Shown: positions 15,634 through 25,085, counted from the stretch's first letter. The stretch: DNA of 64,000 nt from Bacteroidales bacterium UBA5326 (GCA_002408205.1 DHQY01000009.1:1-64000); one strand, 5' to 3'. Made by a program: numbers and translations. The notes: generated from the letters alone by a model not told the origin.

Positions 15634-18540
15634 ATGAAAAAACCGATCCTGATCTGTCTTTTTTCAGTTCTTCTGTTTTCGGGCACACTTCCGGTCCGGG
15701 CGCAGTTCTATTTAACAGGGGAAGATCCGGCCAGATTAAAATGGAATCAGATCCAGGCAGGTCCATTTAAAGTGATATATCCGCGTGGAACAGATTCGCT
15801 GGCTTTCCGATATGCCTTTCTTCTGGAAAAAACGGCACCTTATGTTGCTGCCTCCCTTCAGGCACGCATACCTGATATCCCGGTTATTCTTCATCCATAT
15901 TCTCTGAACAGTAATGGATTGGTAACGTGGACTCCGTCCCGGATGGAACTCATCACAACCCCGTTTCCCAATGGGAGCAACGCCCAGAACTGGGACAGGC
16001 AGCTGGTTTTGCATGAATTGAGACATGTAGCGCAAATGCAGCGCGCCGGAGAACATTTTTTTGAGCCATTCAGCTGGTTTACCGGAGAAATTTCTGAGGC
16101 ACTCTCGGTGGGCCTCTATTTCGGACGCTGGCTTCTTGAAGGTGATGCCACGTTTACCGAAACATTGCTTTCATATGCCGGCAGGGGAAGAGAAGCATCG
16201 TTTCTGATGCCATACAAAGCCTACTTTGCAACAGGCAAAGATTTCTCCCTGGATAAATGGAAATTCGGGTCGTACAAGCATAAAATCCCAAATGCGTATG
16301 CTTTAGGCTACTTAAAATTTTCCACTGCAGAAAATATATCCTCTGAATACGCGCTGGCAAACATATTTACCGATGTAACCCGCAAGCCCTACTGGCCATT
16401 CGAATATAACAAATCTTTCAAACGGAACTGGGGTGAAAACCCGGTCCGAATGTGGCATCATGCCAAAGATTATTATAGCCGTTTATGGGAAACTCAGGAG
16501 AAGGAAAAAATCGGATGTACCTATGGACGCCGGCTAAATAAACCGGTCAAAGACTATGTATCTTACCGCTCTCCAATTATTATTGCGGACTCTGTGGGAG
16601 TAAATTACATCTATGCCGTGAAATCGTCCATGGCACAAACCAGGAGACTGGTCCGCATGCATGAAGGCGACACATTGGGTAAAGAAATGACCATTTGTCT
16701 TCTGGGGGAGATCAACTCAATGTTATCCGGTGACGGCCGGAATCTTTTCTGGTCCGAGACAGTGAGCGGTCACCGATGGGCGTATGAAAATTTTTCAGTT
16801 ATTATCCGGTACGATACCTGGACACGTAAAAAAAAGAGACTCAGCTACGGCACGAGATTCTTTAATCCCGTGCCTTCGCCGGACGGAAGCAGGCTTGCCG
16901 TGGTCAGATACCGTCCCGAAGGTGGCAGCGAACTGCATATTCTAGATCCCGGAACTGGTGTCAATCTAAAGAAAATTCAAGTTCCCCGGGGCGAGCAATT
17001 ATCAGAGCTGGCATGGCAGGACAGTACGCACCTGTATGGTCTGCTTACCGGAGAGCAAGGCAAGGGAATTTACCGTTTTTCATTGTCCGACGACAAATGT
17101 GACACCATACTTCCACCGTTTTTCTATTCTTTATTCGGGTTGCGCACAGAAAACGGCCAATTGTTTTTTCAGAGCGATTTCAACCATAACACCGACAATA
17201 TCTTCTCACTTGATCCGGCAACCGGCAAAACCCTGCAACTTACCCAGGCCCGCTTTGGAGTCTTCGATCCCTTCCCGGGACAGAACGCCTTACAAACCCG
17301 CCTGTATTATTCTGATTATACAACAACCGGATATCAGCTCACAGAAATATCTGTAGACAGTCTTCTGAATACTCAAGCTGATCTTACTGCCCGCAAAACG
17401 GCCGTTCTGCCGGTAAACAGAACGCCCCGGTTTATTGTTGACACCATCCGTGTCCCGGAAGATTTATCCTATCCGGTTAAAAAATATAATAAAGTGCTCC
17501 ATGCCGCAAGAGTTCATTCATGGCTTCCCTTTTACTTCAATTTCAACGAACTGGAGTCCTTTTCTTTCCAGAAATACTACGAAACGGTTTCGGCGGGAGT
17601 AACACTCATGTCCCAAAATTCACTGGGGACCCTGTATTCCATCCTGGGGTATTCATACCACAACAGATTTCATTCGGGTCATTTTCATGTAAACTATTCC
17701 GGGCTGTTGCCCGTATTCTCACTCGAAGTTAATGTAAACGACCGGTTCAGAACACAGAATTATATACGGCAGGAAAACAATAAAATCGTCTTTGTGACCG
17801 ACACAATCCGGGCTCCCCTGTTGGAGGCAAGACTTTATTCATATATCCCGTTTACTTTCAACAGCCATGGATGGCAAAGAGGTTTCATCCCGTCCATACA
17901 GTACCGTTTTACAAATGACTCTTACTATGTCAGGGAAAAACAACGGTACATCAACAAGGGTATGCTCCAGGCAGGAATCCGTTATTACCAGGTTCAAAAC
18001 CGGGCCGAAAGGGATATTTTTCCCAGATTGGGTATGGGATTAAACTTACAATGGGGATATACGCCCGGGACGCAGTCTCTTTTTAGCACCATTGGACTGG
18101 TTCAGGCTTACGGGTACATTCCCGGGCTCTTCCGCAACCAGGCATTAAAGATCGATGCCGCCTACCAGAAACAACAGGTAACCGGCCGGTATTTTTATCT
18201 GGGATCTTTCCTGTCATCTCCCCGCGGAATGAAGGAACAGGTCTTCGCTCCACATATTTTCAGGCTGACTGCAGATTATGCCATACCAATATGGCCGGGA
18301 GATCTGTCGGTACCCGGGGTGCTGTACCTGAAACGGATACAGCTGATACCCTTTTCAGATCATATGTATGCCAGGGCTCAGGACGGTACGGTGTCCCGTT
18401 TTCATTCCTATGGCACCGATCTGGTGTTTGATTTTCATATTTTCAGGATTGGGCCCATGCTCTCGGCAGGAGTGCGATATGCCCTGTCTCCGCAAAAAAC
18501 GCATACGTTTGAATTTCTGTTTTCCATGCCCGCATTTTAA
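15634..18540 (+). CDS. TolB-like envelope protein: gluzincin-type peptidase domain, beta-propeller and C-terminal barrel
   Basis: 968 residues. A signal peptide (MKKPILICLFS... to about 24, ending VRAQ) is followed by a domain with LVLHELRHVAQM. HELRH (127-131) is an HEXXH zinc motif, and WLLEGDA (166-172) supplies the downstream glutamate expected of gluzincins. Residues of about 330-640 contain repeated strand patterns such as NPVPSPDGSRLAVVRY and LSGDGRNLFWSE, as in TolB/WD40-like propellers. The last 280 residues alternate like an outer-membrane beta-barrel and end in FEFLFSMPAF with a terminal aromatic. An outer-membrane or periplasmic location is inferred. Substrate is unknown. pnuC follows 8 nt later. 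Confidence 0.75.
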   Translation: MKKPILICLFSVLLFSGTLPVRAQFYLTGEDPARLKWNQIQAGPFKVIYPRGTDSLAFRYAFLLEKTAPYVAASLQARIPDIPVILHPYSLNSNGLVTWTPSRMELITTPFPNGSNAQNWDRQLVLHELRHVAQMQRAGEHFFEPFSWFTGEISEALSVGLYFGRWLLEGDATFTETLLSYAGRGREASFLMPYKAYFATGKDFSLDKWKFGSYKHKIPNAYALGYLKFSTAENISSEYALANIFTDVTRKPYWPFEYNKSFKRNWGENPVRMWHHAKDYYSRLWETQEKEKIGCTYGRRLNKPVKDYVSYRSPIIIADSVGVNYIYAVKSSMAQTRRLVRMHEGDTLGKEMTICLLGEINSMLSGDGRNLFWSETVSGHRWAYENFSVIIRYDTWTRKKKRLSYGTRFFNPVPSPDGSRLAVVRYRPEGGSELHILDPGTGVNLKKIQVPRGEQLSELAWQDSTHLYGLLTGEQGKGIYRFSLSDDKCDTILPPFFYSLFGLRTENGQLFFQSDFNHNTDNIFSLDPATGKTLQLTQARFGVFDPFPGQNALQTRLYYSDYTTTGYQLTEISVDSLLNTQADLTARKTAVLPVNRTPRFIVDTIRVPEDLSYPVKKYNKVLHAARVHSWLPFYFNFNELESFSFQKYYETVSAGVTLMSQNSLGTLYSILGYSYHNRFHSGHFHVNYSGLLPVFSLEVNVNDRFRTQNYIRQENNKIVFVTDTIRAPLLEARLYSYIPFTFNSHGWQRGFIPSIQYRFTNDSYYVREKQRYINKGMLQAGIRYYQVQNRAERDIFPRLGMGLNLQWGYTPGTQSLFSTIGLVQAYGYIPGLFRNQALKIDAAYQKQQVTGRYFYLGSFLSSPRGMKEQVFAPHIFRLTADYAIPIWPGDLSVPGVLYLKRIQLIPFSDHMYARAQDGTVSRFHSYGTDLVFDFHIFRIGPMLSAGVRYALSPQKTHTFEFLFSMPAF

Positions 18541-18548
18541 TTCCTTTT

Positions 18549-19244
18549 ATGAAAAAGTTTTTGCATTTCTTCAGCCCGTATGAATGGTTCCTTGTCAGTA
18601 CCATTGTGGTTTTGAATATTATTGTATTCATTGCCACCGGTCAGACAGATGTGCTCTCGAGCATTGCAGCCATCTCCGGCGTACTATGTGTGGTCTTGGT
18701 GGCCAAGGGACATATTTCAAATTATATTTTCGGTCTTATACAGGTAAGTTTGTACACATATATTTCCTGGGGCGTCGGGTATTGGGGTGAAGTGGCCCTG
18801 AACGGATTATATTACGTACCCATGCAATTTATCGGATTCGCCTTGTGGCGGAAACGACTCAGGGAAGGGAGCAAAACAGAAGTCAAGGCCCGCAACCTGA
18901 ACACCCGACAGCGTTTAATATTGGGTATTGTAAGCGTGGTTCTGATTGTCGTCGGCGGTATGGTCCTGAAATACTATGACGATCCGGCTCCATTCCTCGA
19001 TTCCACCACCACATTTCTGTCTATTGTGGCCATGTGGCTTATGGTCCGCACCTATTCAGAGCAATGGTACCTGTGGATAACTGTTAACGCGGCAACTATT
19101 ATTATGTGGACTCTTGCCTTTATTCGTGAGGGCGAAACAAGCCATCTTATTATTACCTGTATGTGGTGTGTCTACCTGCTGAATTCCCTGCACGGCCTCA
19201 TCGTGTGGCAAAAAGCTGCCAAATCTGCAACGCTGACAATTTGA
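18549..19244 (+). CDS. pnuC: PnuC-family vitamin transporter (nicotinamide riboside type)
   Basis: 231-residue membrane protein with about seven hydrophobic segments. GYWGEVALNGLYYVPMQFIG (about residues 76-95) matches the PnuC consensus for the substrate pathway in the nicotinamide-riboside branch. PnuC proteins are facilitators that depend on intracellular phosphorylation of the vitamin. It lies 8 nt downstream of the gluzincin-propeller-barrel gene, so co-transcription is likely. A second, diverged PnuC lies at 34902-35570. The exact vitamin is not certain. Confidence 0.85.
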   Translation: MKKFLHFFSPYEWFLVSTIVVLNIIVFIATGQTDVLSSIAAISGVLCVVLVAKGHISNYIFGLIQVSLYTYISWGVGYWGEVALNGLYYVPMQFIGFALWRKRLREGSKTEVKARNLNTRQRLILGIVSVVLIVVGGMVLKYYDDPAPFLDSTTTFLSIVAMWLMVRTYSEQWYLWITVNAATIIMWTLAFIREGETSHLIITCMWCVYLLNSLHGLIVWQKAAKSATLTI

Positions 19245-19337
19245 CAGAGAAGAGTAAATGGCATTGATTTTGCGTTAGCCTCAGTTGTCAATAGAGAATT
19301 ATAACAAACAATAACCATTACTAAAATTTTAAAAACA

Positions 19338-19607
19338 ATGAAAATCAAACCTTTAGCAGATCGAGTAGTCGTTCAACCGCAGGAAGCGGAAACCAAGACA
19401 GCTTCGGGCCTGTTTATTCCCGACACCGCAAAAGAAAAACCCCAACGTGGAAAAGTTGTTGCCGTAGGTAGCGGAAAAAAAGATGAGCCAATGGAATTAA
19501 AAGAAGGTGATATTGTTTTATACGGCAAATATGCCGGCACCGAGATCAATGTAGACGGGACCGATTATCTTATAATGCGTCAATCCGACGTTTTAGCCGT
19601 TATCTAA
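19338..19607 (+). CDS. groS: co-chaperonin GroES
   Basis: 89 residues. The seven-subunit GroES lid closes GroEL cages. It starts MKIKPLADRVVVQPQEAETKTASGLFIPDTAKEKP (mobile loop at about 17-34; shown by its ends) and ends with the usual GTDYLIMRQSDVLAVI. groEL follows after 24 nt. Upstream (19245-19337) I find neither a CIRCE operator nor a clean TAnnTTTG box, so regulation is unresolved. Confidence 0.97.
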   Translation: MKIKPLADRVVVQPQEAETKTASGLFIPDTAKEKPQRGKVVAVGSGKKDEPMELKEGDIVLYGKYAGTEINVDGTDYLIMRQSDVLAVI

Positions 19608-19631
19608 CCTTTAATATTAACATTTACAATT

Positions 19632-21266
19632 ATGGCAAAAGAAATTAAATACAATATTGAAGCCCGCAACCTCATGAAAGAAGGTGTGGACGCTTTGGCA
19701 AATGCAGTGAAAGTAACCCTGGGTCCTAAAGGGCGCAATGTGGTTATTGATAAGAAATACGGTGCACCTCAAATCACCAAGGACGGTGTAACGGTTGCCA
19801 AAGAGATTGAATTGAGCGATGCGTTCGCCAATATGGGCGCACAGATTGTAAAGGAAGTCGCTTCCAAGACCAACGATCAGGCAGGTGACGGTACCACCAC
19901 GGCAACCGTTCTTGCTCAGTCCATTATAAACGTGGGCCTAAAGAATGTTACCGCCGGCGCCAACCCAATGGACCTTAAACGCGGAATTGAAAAAGCTGTT
20001 GAATGTGTAGTAAACAGCCTTAAGGAGCAGAGCCAGAGCGTAGGCGACGATCTGTCAAAGATCGAACAGGTTGCCTCGGTATCGGCCAACAATGACTTAA
20101 CTATTGGAAAGCTTATTGCTGAGGCCATGTCAAAGGTTAAGAAAGAAGGTGTTATTACTGTTGAGGAAGCAAAGGGTACCGATACAGAAGTCAAAGTGGT
20201 AGAAGGTATGCAATTTGATCGCGGCTATATTTCGGCTTACTTTATTACCAACTCAGATAAAATGGAGGCTGTGCTGGACAATCCGATGGTGCTGATCACA
20301 GACAAGAAGATTTCTACCATGAAAGATCTTATGCCCGTTCTGGAACCGGTTGCACAAAACGGCCGTTCCCTGCTTATTATCGCAGAAGACGTAGACGGCG
20401 AAGCACTGGCGACATTGGTTGTTAACAGGCTCCGCGGCACACTTAAGATCGCAGCCGTTAAAGCCCCCGGATTCGGAGACCGTCGTAAAGAAATGCTGGA
20501 AGACATTGCCATCCTTACAGGCGGAACAGTTATTACCGAAGACAAGGGTATCCGTCTGGAATCGGCAACAATAGATATGCTGGGTAATGCAGAGAAAGTG
20601 GTCATTGACAAGGAAAACACCACCATTGTAAACGGAGCCGGCAGCAAAGAAGCCATTAACGCCCGTGTTGCACAGATCCGTAAACAAATGGAAATTACCA
20701 CCAGCGATTACGATAAGGAAAAACTACAGGAACGTCTTGCCAAACTTTCCGGTGGAGTAGCTGTTCTCTATGTGGGAGCCGCATCGGAAGTGGAAATGAA
20801 AGCCAAGAAAGATCGCGTGGAAGATGCCTTGAACGCTACCCGTGCCGCAATTGAAGAAGGTTTTGTTCCCGGTGGCGGCGTGGCTTACCTCCGTGCCATT
20901 CCTTCCCTCAAGAAAATCAAAGCCGACAACGAAGATGAAGCCACAGGCGTTGCTATCGTTGCACGGGCTATTGAAGAACCGTTGCGCATGATTGTTGAAA
21001 ATGCCGGCCAGGAAGGCAGCATTGTCGTTCAAAAAGTACGCGAAGGAAAAGGTGATTTTGGTTACAATGCCCGCACAGACAAATATGAAAATCTTTTTGC
21101 CTCGGGTGTTATCGATCCTACCAAGGTAGCTCGTGTGGCTCTTGAAAATGCCGGATCGGTTGCCGGAATGTTCCTGACCACCGAATGTGTTCTGGCCGAG
21201 AAAAAAGAAGAAAACCCCGCTCCCGTAGCCAATCCCGGCATGGGCGGTATGGGCGGTATGATGTAA
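19632..21266 (+). CDS. groL: chaperonin GroEL
   Basis: 544 residues, the standard length. GroEL encloses unfolded proteins and folds them using ATP with GroES. ATP-binding motifs LGPKGRNVV and GDGTTTATVLA are in place. AVKAPGFGDRRKEMLEDIAILTGG lies in the apical domain (start and end shown), and the C-terminal tail GMGGMGGMM is the typical GGM repeat. It forms an operon with groES and ends at a strong terminator at 21285-21327. Confidence 0.98.
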   Translation: MAKEIKYNIEARNLMKEGVDALANAVKVTLGPKGRNVVIDKKYGAPQITKDGVTVAKEIELSDAFANMGAQIVKEVASKTNDQAGDGTTTATVLAQSIINVGLKNVTAGANPMDLKRGIEKAVECVVNSLKEQSQSVGDDLSKIEQVASVSANNDLTIGKLIAEAMSKVKKEGVITVEEAKGTDTEVKVVEGMQFDRGYISAYFITNSDKMEAVLDNPMVLITDKKISTMKDLMPVLEPVAQNGRSLLIIAEDVDGEALATLVVNRLRGTLKIAAVKAPGFGDRRKEMLEDIAILTGGTVITEDKGIRLESATIDMLGNAEKVVIDKENTTIVNGAGSKEAINARVAQIRKQMEITTSDYDKEKLQERLAKLSGGVAVLYVGAASEVEMKAKKDRVEDALNATRAAIEEGFVPGGGVAYLRAIPSLKKIKADNEDEATGVAIVARAIEEPLRMIVENAGQEGSIVVQKVREGKGDFGYNARTDKYENLFASGVIDPTKVARVALENAGSVAGMFLTTECVLAEKKEENPAPVANPGMGGMGGMM

Positions 21267-21284
21267 CAGATACTGATTCTGTAC

Positions 21285-21327
21285 AAACGGTGTGATAGGG
21301 CAAAACTTATCGCACCGTTTTTTTTAT
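21285..21327 (+). terminator. Rho-independent terminator of groES-groEL
   Basis: AACGGTGTGATA pairs with TATCGCACCGTT (12 bp, one wobble) around a 10-nt loop and runs straight into a tract of eight or more T. The next gene's promoter box begins inside the end of the T-tract. Confidence 0.85.
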
Positions 21328-21334
21328 ATCTTCG
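21327..21334 (+). promoter_or_regulatory. -7 box variant TATCTTCG for nfo
   Basis: TATCTTCG, one base off TAnnTTTG, ends 7 nt before the nfo ATG at 21342. It directly abuts the groEL terminator T-tract. Confidence 0.4.
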
Positions 21335-21341
21335 CAGGTAT

Positions 21342-22199
21342 ATGAACACCGATAATCCTACGGGCTTCCGTATTGGTTGCCACCTTTCCTCCTCGGGAGG
21401 ATACCTGTCCATGGCCAGGACGGCGCTCAGCATTGGAGCGAATACGTTTCAGTTTTTTACACGTAATCCACGCGGGGGCGCCGCAAAAGAAATGGATCCG
21501 AAGGACATTGAATCTTTTCTGGAGTTTACCGCCCAGCACGACATCAGGCCCGTCATGGCGCATGCCCCGTATACCCTTAACTTATGTGCCGCTGAACAGG
21601 GGATCAGAGATTTTGCCCTGCGAACCCTTATTGACGATCTCAGACGCATGGAATTTATGCCGGGCAATTATTACAATTTGCATCCCGGAAGCCATGTTCA
21701 GCAGGGAGTTGAAAAAGGCATTGAACTCATTTCGGAAGCCCTGAATCAGGCTATTAAACCGGAACAAACTACCTGGGTTCTGCTCGAGACTATGTCCGGA
21801 AAGGGTTCTGAAGTAGGACGCACTTTTGAAGAGATCCGCTCTATCATTGACCGGCTGGAACACACAGAGCGTGTTGGGGTTTGTATGGATACCTGCCATA
21901 TATACGACGCCGGTTACGATATTATCAACGAGCTGGATCAGGTGATCGGACATTTCGACCGCGTGATTGGTCTGGACCGTCTGAAGGCCATCCATATTAA
22001 TGACACAAAAAATCCGTTTGGAAGTCATAAAGATCGCCACGAAGTGATAGGCCAGGGTCATCTGGGAATCAAAGCGCTAAAGCAGGTAATCAACCACCCG
22101 GCGTTGCGTCACCTGCCTTTCTTCCTGGAAACACCCAACGAACTACCGGGTTATGCAGCAGAAATTGCTTTGTTAAAAACAGAACGTACCGGAACGTAG
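21342..22199 (+). CDS. nfo: endonuclease IV (AP endonuclease)
   Basis: 285-residue TIM-barrel nuclease that cleaves 5' to abasic sites using three zinc ions. Family motifs with metal ligands are visible: IGCHLSSSGGYLSMA at the N terminus, NLHPGSH near residue 110, GVCMDTCHIYDAGYDI near 180, HINDTKNPFGSHKDRHEVIGQG near 225 (ends shown), and FFLETPN near 265. Its 3' end overlaps the convergent FtsX-like gene by 49 nt. Confidence 0.95.
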   Translation: MNTDNPTGFRIGCHLSSSGGYLSMARTALSIGANTFQFFTRNPRGGAAKEMDPKDIESFLEFTAQHDIRPVMAHAPYTLNLCAAEQGIRDFALRTLIDDLRRMEFMPGNYYNLHPGSHVQQGVEKGIELISEALNQAIKPEQTTWVLLETMSGKGSEVGRTFEEIRSIIDRLEHTERVGVCMDTCHIYDAGYDIINELDQVIGHFDRVIGLDRLKAIHINDTKNPFGSHKDRHEVIGQGHLGIKALKQVINHPALRHLPFFLETPNELPGYAAEIALLKTERTGT

Positions 22200-23365
22200 G
22201 CAGCAAGAAGACCCAAGCCAAGCACTATAACCGAAATAATTAACAGATCTGTAAGCTGAACATCCACCGGGTAAGACGAAACCATAAAACTTCCGGGCAG
22301 GGAGATTAAACCAAAGGTGGTCTGCAGCCAGCAGAGAAGTAAACCCAGAAACAGGCCTGTCAAAAGACCCAGTACAGATATCAGCCATCCTTCCGTAATA
22401 AAGATTGTCCGTATCTGCTTTTCTTTGGCCCCCATGCTTTCCAAGATTTCTACATCATCTTTCTTTTCCAGAATTAGCATACTTAGTGAGCCGAGCACGT
22501 TGCACGATATGATGAGCACTATAAACCCCAGCAGCAGGAAAATGACAATTTTTTCTGTTGTCATCATCTTGTATACCGTTTCGTTTTGCTGGTAGCGGTT
22601 CAATACCCTGAAATCCGGTCCGGCCCCTGCAGTAATCTCGCGTTGAAGACGCCGGGTATTTACGCCCTCGTGCACTCTTATTTCCAAGTAACTGATCTCT
22701 TTTGGGTAATCAAAAAGACGGCGTGCCATGGCCAGTGGAACAAACAGATACCGGGAATCGTAATTTTGTTCTACCGCAAAGATCCCGGAGGGGAAAAGTT
22801 TTTCTCTTTTCAGCGAAGCCATAGGGTCGAGGGGAGAAAACACAGCGTCCCGTTCCGGAAAATATACCCATAACGGATCGATGAACGCGACATTTATTCC
22901 GAGGTTGTTGGCCAGGTTGCGTCCCACAACAGCTTCTTCCACTTCACCAAAGTACACATTAAACTTCCCCTGTACCGTTCGTTCCCTGAGTGGCGAAACG
23001 GCCATAAAAACACTGTCTACGGCTTTGAGCACAGCCACAGATTGCATACCCCGGTATTGTAAAAAAACGTTTTCCTCTATGACCGGACAGCAGGCAGAAA
23101 TACGTTCATCATTTGCCAGTTCCTCAAAATATGCGGGTTGGATAAAAACTTTACCTTCTGCCGGTTTAATAAGCAGATCGGCATCAAAGGTATGATACAT
23201 GCCTTTTACCAGGTTGTCAAACCCGTTGTAAACAGACATCACCACTACCAGAGCCATAGTTCCCAGCGCAATACCTGCAGCACTTATCCAGGATATGACA
23301 TTGATCACCTGCCTTGATTTTTTGGCAAACAGATACCGCCATGCTATGAAAAACGACAAATTCAC
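22151..23365 (-). CDS. FtsX-like ABC permease (LolC/LolE type)
   Basis: 404 residues. It has one N-terminal membrane segment (VINVISWISAAGIALGTMALVVVMSVYNG, residues about 19-47, ends shown), a periplasmic MacB-type domain, and three C-terminal membrane segments. This is the LolC/LolE layout that extracts lipoproteins from the inner membrane. No LolD ATPase is adjacent, so the partner must lie elsewhere. It is the last gene of a tyrS-rbfA-ftsX run, 10 nt after rbfA. Confidence 0.82.
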   Translation of the reverse strand: MNLSFFIAWRYLFAKKSRQVINVISWISAAGIALGTMALVVVMSVYNGFDNLVKGMYHTFDADLLIKPAEGKVFIQPAYFEELANDERISACCPVIEENVFLQYRGMQSVAVLKAVDSVFMAVSPLRERTVQGKFNVYFGEVEEAVVGRNLANNLGINVAFIDPLWVYFPERDAVFSPLDPMASLKREKLFPSGIFAVEQNYDSRYLFVPLAMARRLFDYPKEISYLEIRVHEGVNTRRLQREITAGAGPDFRVLNRYQQNETVYKMMTTEKIVIFLLLGFIVLIISCNVLGSLSMLILEKKDDVEILESMGAKEKQIRTIFITEGWLISVLGLLTGLFLGLLLCWLQTTFGLISLPGSFMVSSYPVDVQLTDLLIISVIVLGLGLLAAYVPVRSVFNKAISAA

Positions 23366-23375
23366 CGTAAAAAGA

Positions 23376-23732
23376 TCAGCCTTTAAGTAATTGATCTATA
23401 TGTTCCACGTAGTCCAGAGAATCGTCAATATAAAAAATAAGTTCGGGAACGATCCGCAGTTGTTTGGCTACCCGACGGCCCATTTCGCCTCTCAGGGCCC
23501 GCTGCTGGTCCTGCACTCGAGCCAGAACCTCTTTTGCTTTTGCCGAAGGGAATACGCTTATCCATACCCGGGCGACCGACAAGTCCGGGCTAATACGTAC
23601 GTTTACCACAGAGATCATGGCTCCGTCGTACATGGCCATTCCCTGCGCCTGGAATATCTCGGACAGGTCGCGCTGTATTTGCCGGGCGACCTTCAATTGT
23701 CTGGTGTTTGGTCCGGCTTCCGTTGCATTCAT
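23376..23732 (-). CDS. rbfA: ribosome-binding factor A
   Basis: 118 residues. RbfA binds the 30S subunit during late maturation of 16S rRNA. The KH-like fold is indicated by RQLKVARQIQRDLSEIFQ, ISVVNVRISPDLSVARVWISVF and VAKQLRIVPELIFYIDDSLDYVEHI (ends of conserved blocks shown). It starts 2 nt after the tyrS stop and precedes the FtsX-like gene by 10 nt. Confidence 0.92.
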   Translation of the reverse strand: MNATEAGPNTRQLKVARQIQRDLSEIFQAQGMAMYDGAMISVVNVRISPDLSVARVWISVFPSAKAKEVLARVQDQQRALRGEMGRRVAKQLRIVPELIFYIDDSLDYVEHIDQLLKG

Positions 23733-23734
23733 GG

Positions 23735-25030
23735 TTATATAACTTTTATGATAAAGTAATTCTTTTTCCCTTTTTGTACGAGCAGGTATTTATCGCCTAT
23801 TAGCTGAGAAGCATCAACCGGGGTTTCGGCTGAAAGCACTTTTTCTTTATTAATACTCAGACCTCCGCCCTGAATAAGTTTTCTTGCTTCGCCCTTTGAC
23901 GGCACAATAGAAGTAAGCACTGCTATTAATTCGGTAACCGGCTGGGGTAAAAGGGATCTCGGAATTTCATACTGAGGAACTCCTTCAAAAACCGAGAGGA
24001 AAGTATCTTCACTCAGGGACCTTACTTGTTCATTCGTCCCCTGGCCGAATAATATCTGAGAGGCCGCAACAGCCTTGTTATATTCCTCTTCTCCGTGTAC
24101 CATTGTTGTTACACACCTGGCAAGCATACCCTGAACGACTCTTTTGTGAGGGGCCAGATTATGATCTTCTATCAATTGAGATATCTCATCGAATGATAAT
24201 TGGGTAAATATTTTAATATATTTCTGGGCGTCATCGTCAGTCACATTCATCCAGAATTGATAAAAGGCATATGGCGAGGTCCTTGCCGGATCAAGCCAGA
24301 CATTGCCCGATTCTGTTTTTCCGAATTTACCGCCGTCAGACTTTGTAATGAGGGGACATGTCAGCGCAAAACATTCACCGCCTTCTTTCCTTCGGATGAG
24401 CTCAGATCCTGTGGTAATATTCCCCCATTGGTCAGACCCGCCCATCTGCAATTTGCAACCGTAGGTTTTGTAAAGGTACAGGTAATCGTAGCCCTGTAGC
24501 AACTGATAAGTGAACTCGGTAAAAGACATCCCTTCTGAATCATCTCCGGAAAGTCTCTTCCTTACAGAGTCTTTGCTCATCATATAATTAACGGTTATAT
24601 GTTTCCCTATATCTCGAACGAAATGAAGAAATGTATAATTTTTTGTCCAGTCATAGTTGTTTAACAAAAGAGCTTTGTTGGGCTGTTCGGTTTCAAAATC
24701 GAGGAACCTGGACAACTGCCGTTTTATGCATTCCTGGTTGTGACGCAGAGTTTCTTCGTCAAGCAAAACCCTCTCAGAGGATTTCATAGACGGATCCCCT
24801 ATCATACCGGTAGCTCCTCCAACCAAAGCAATAGGTTTGTGTCCGCACAGTTGCAGATGCCTTAGCATCATAACCCCAACAAGATGTCCAATATGTAATG
24901 AATCGGCTGTAGGGTCTATCCCCAGATAAGCCGTGGTCATTTCTTTATTTAATTGTTCTTCGGTACCGGGCATCATGTCATGGATCATCCCCCGCCACTT
25001 GAGTTCTGCAACAAAATTATTCTTGTTCAT
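23735..25030 (-). CDS. tyrS: tyrosyl-tRNA synthetase
   Basis: 431 residues, class Ic synthetase that charges tRNA-Tyr. The HIGH motif is HIGHLVG, the KMSKS-like motif is KFGKT, and GGSDQWGNITTG is the tyrosine/ATP pocket. A C-terminal S4 RNA-binding domain starts near ARKLIQGGGLSIN. The start MNKNNFVAELKWRG at 25030 is typical; a longer form to 25180 would run past the promoter box at 25058-25051. First gene of a tyrS-rbfA-ftsX operon. Confidence 0.96.
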   Translation of the reverse strand: MNKNNFVAELKWRGMIHDMMPGTEEQLNKEMTTAYLGIDPTADSLHIGHLVGVMMLRHLQLCGHKPIALVGGATGMIGDPSMKSSERVLLDEETLRHNQECIKRQLSRFLDFETEQPNKALLLNNYDWTKNYTFLHFVRDIGKHITVNYMMSKDSVRKRLSGDDSEGMSFTEFTYQLLQGYDYLYLYKTYGCKLQMGGSDQWGNITTGSELIRRKEGGECFALTCPLITKSDGGKFGKTESGNVWLDPARTSPYAFYQFWMNVTDDDAQKYIKIFTQLSFDEISQLIEDHNLAPHKRVVQGMLARCVTTMVHGEEEYNKAVAASQILFGQGTNEQVRSLSEDTFLSVFEGVPQYEIPRSLLPQPVTELIAVLTSIVPSKGEARKLIQGGGLSINKEKVLSAETPVDASQLIGDKYLLVQKGKKNYFIIKVI

Positions 25031-25050
25031 ATTGTTTGGTATATTTTCTG

Positions 25051-25081
25051 CAAAGGTAAAGAATAAAAATTTGTACTTTAG
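25051..25081. promoter_or_regulatory. divergent promoter pair, tyrS / S41 lipoprotein
   Basis: The minus strand reads TACCTTTG at 25058-25051, 20 nt before the tyrS ATG. The plus strand reads TACTTTAG, a one-base variant, at 25074-25081, 4 nt before the lipoprotein ATG at 25086. The boxes are 15 bp apart. Confidence 0.5.
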
Positions 25082-25085
25082 CCGA

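Noticed and set aside
19245..19337. CIRCE operator upstream of groES
   Set aside because: No TTAGCACTC-N9-GAGTGCTAA inverted repeat is present in this stretch.
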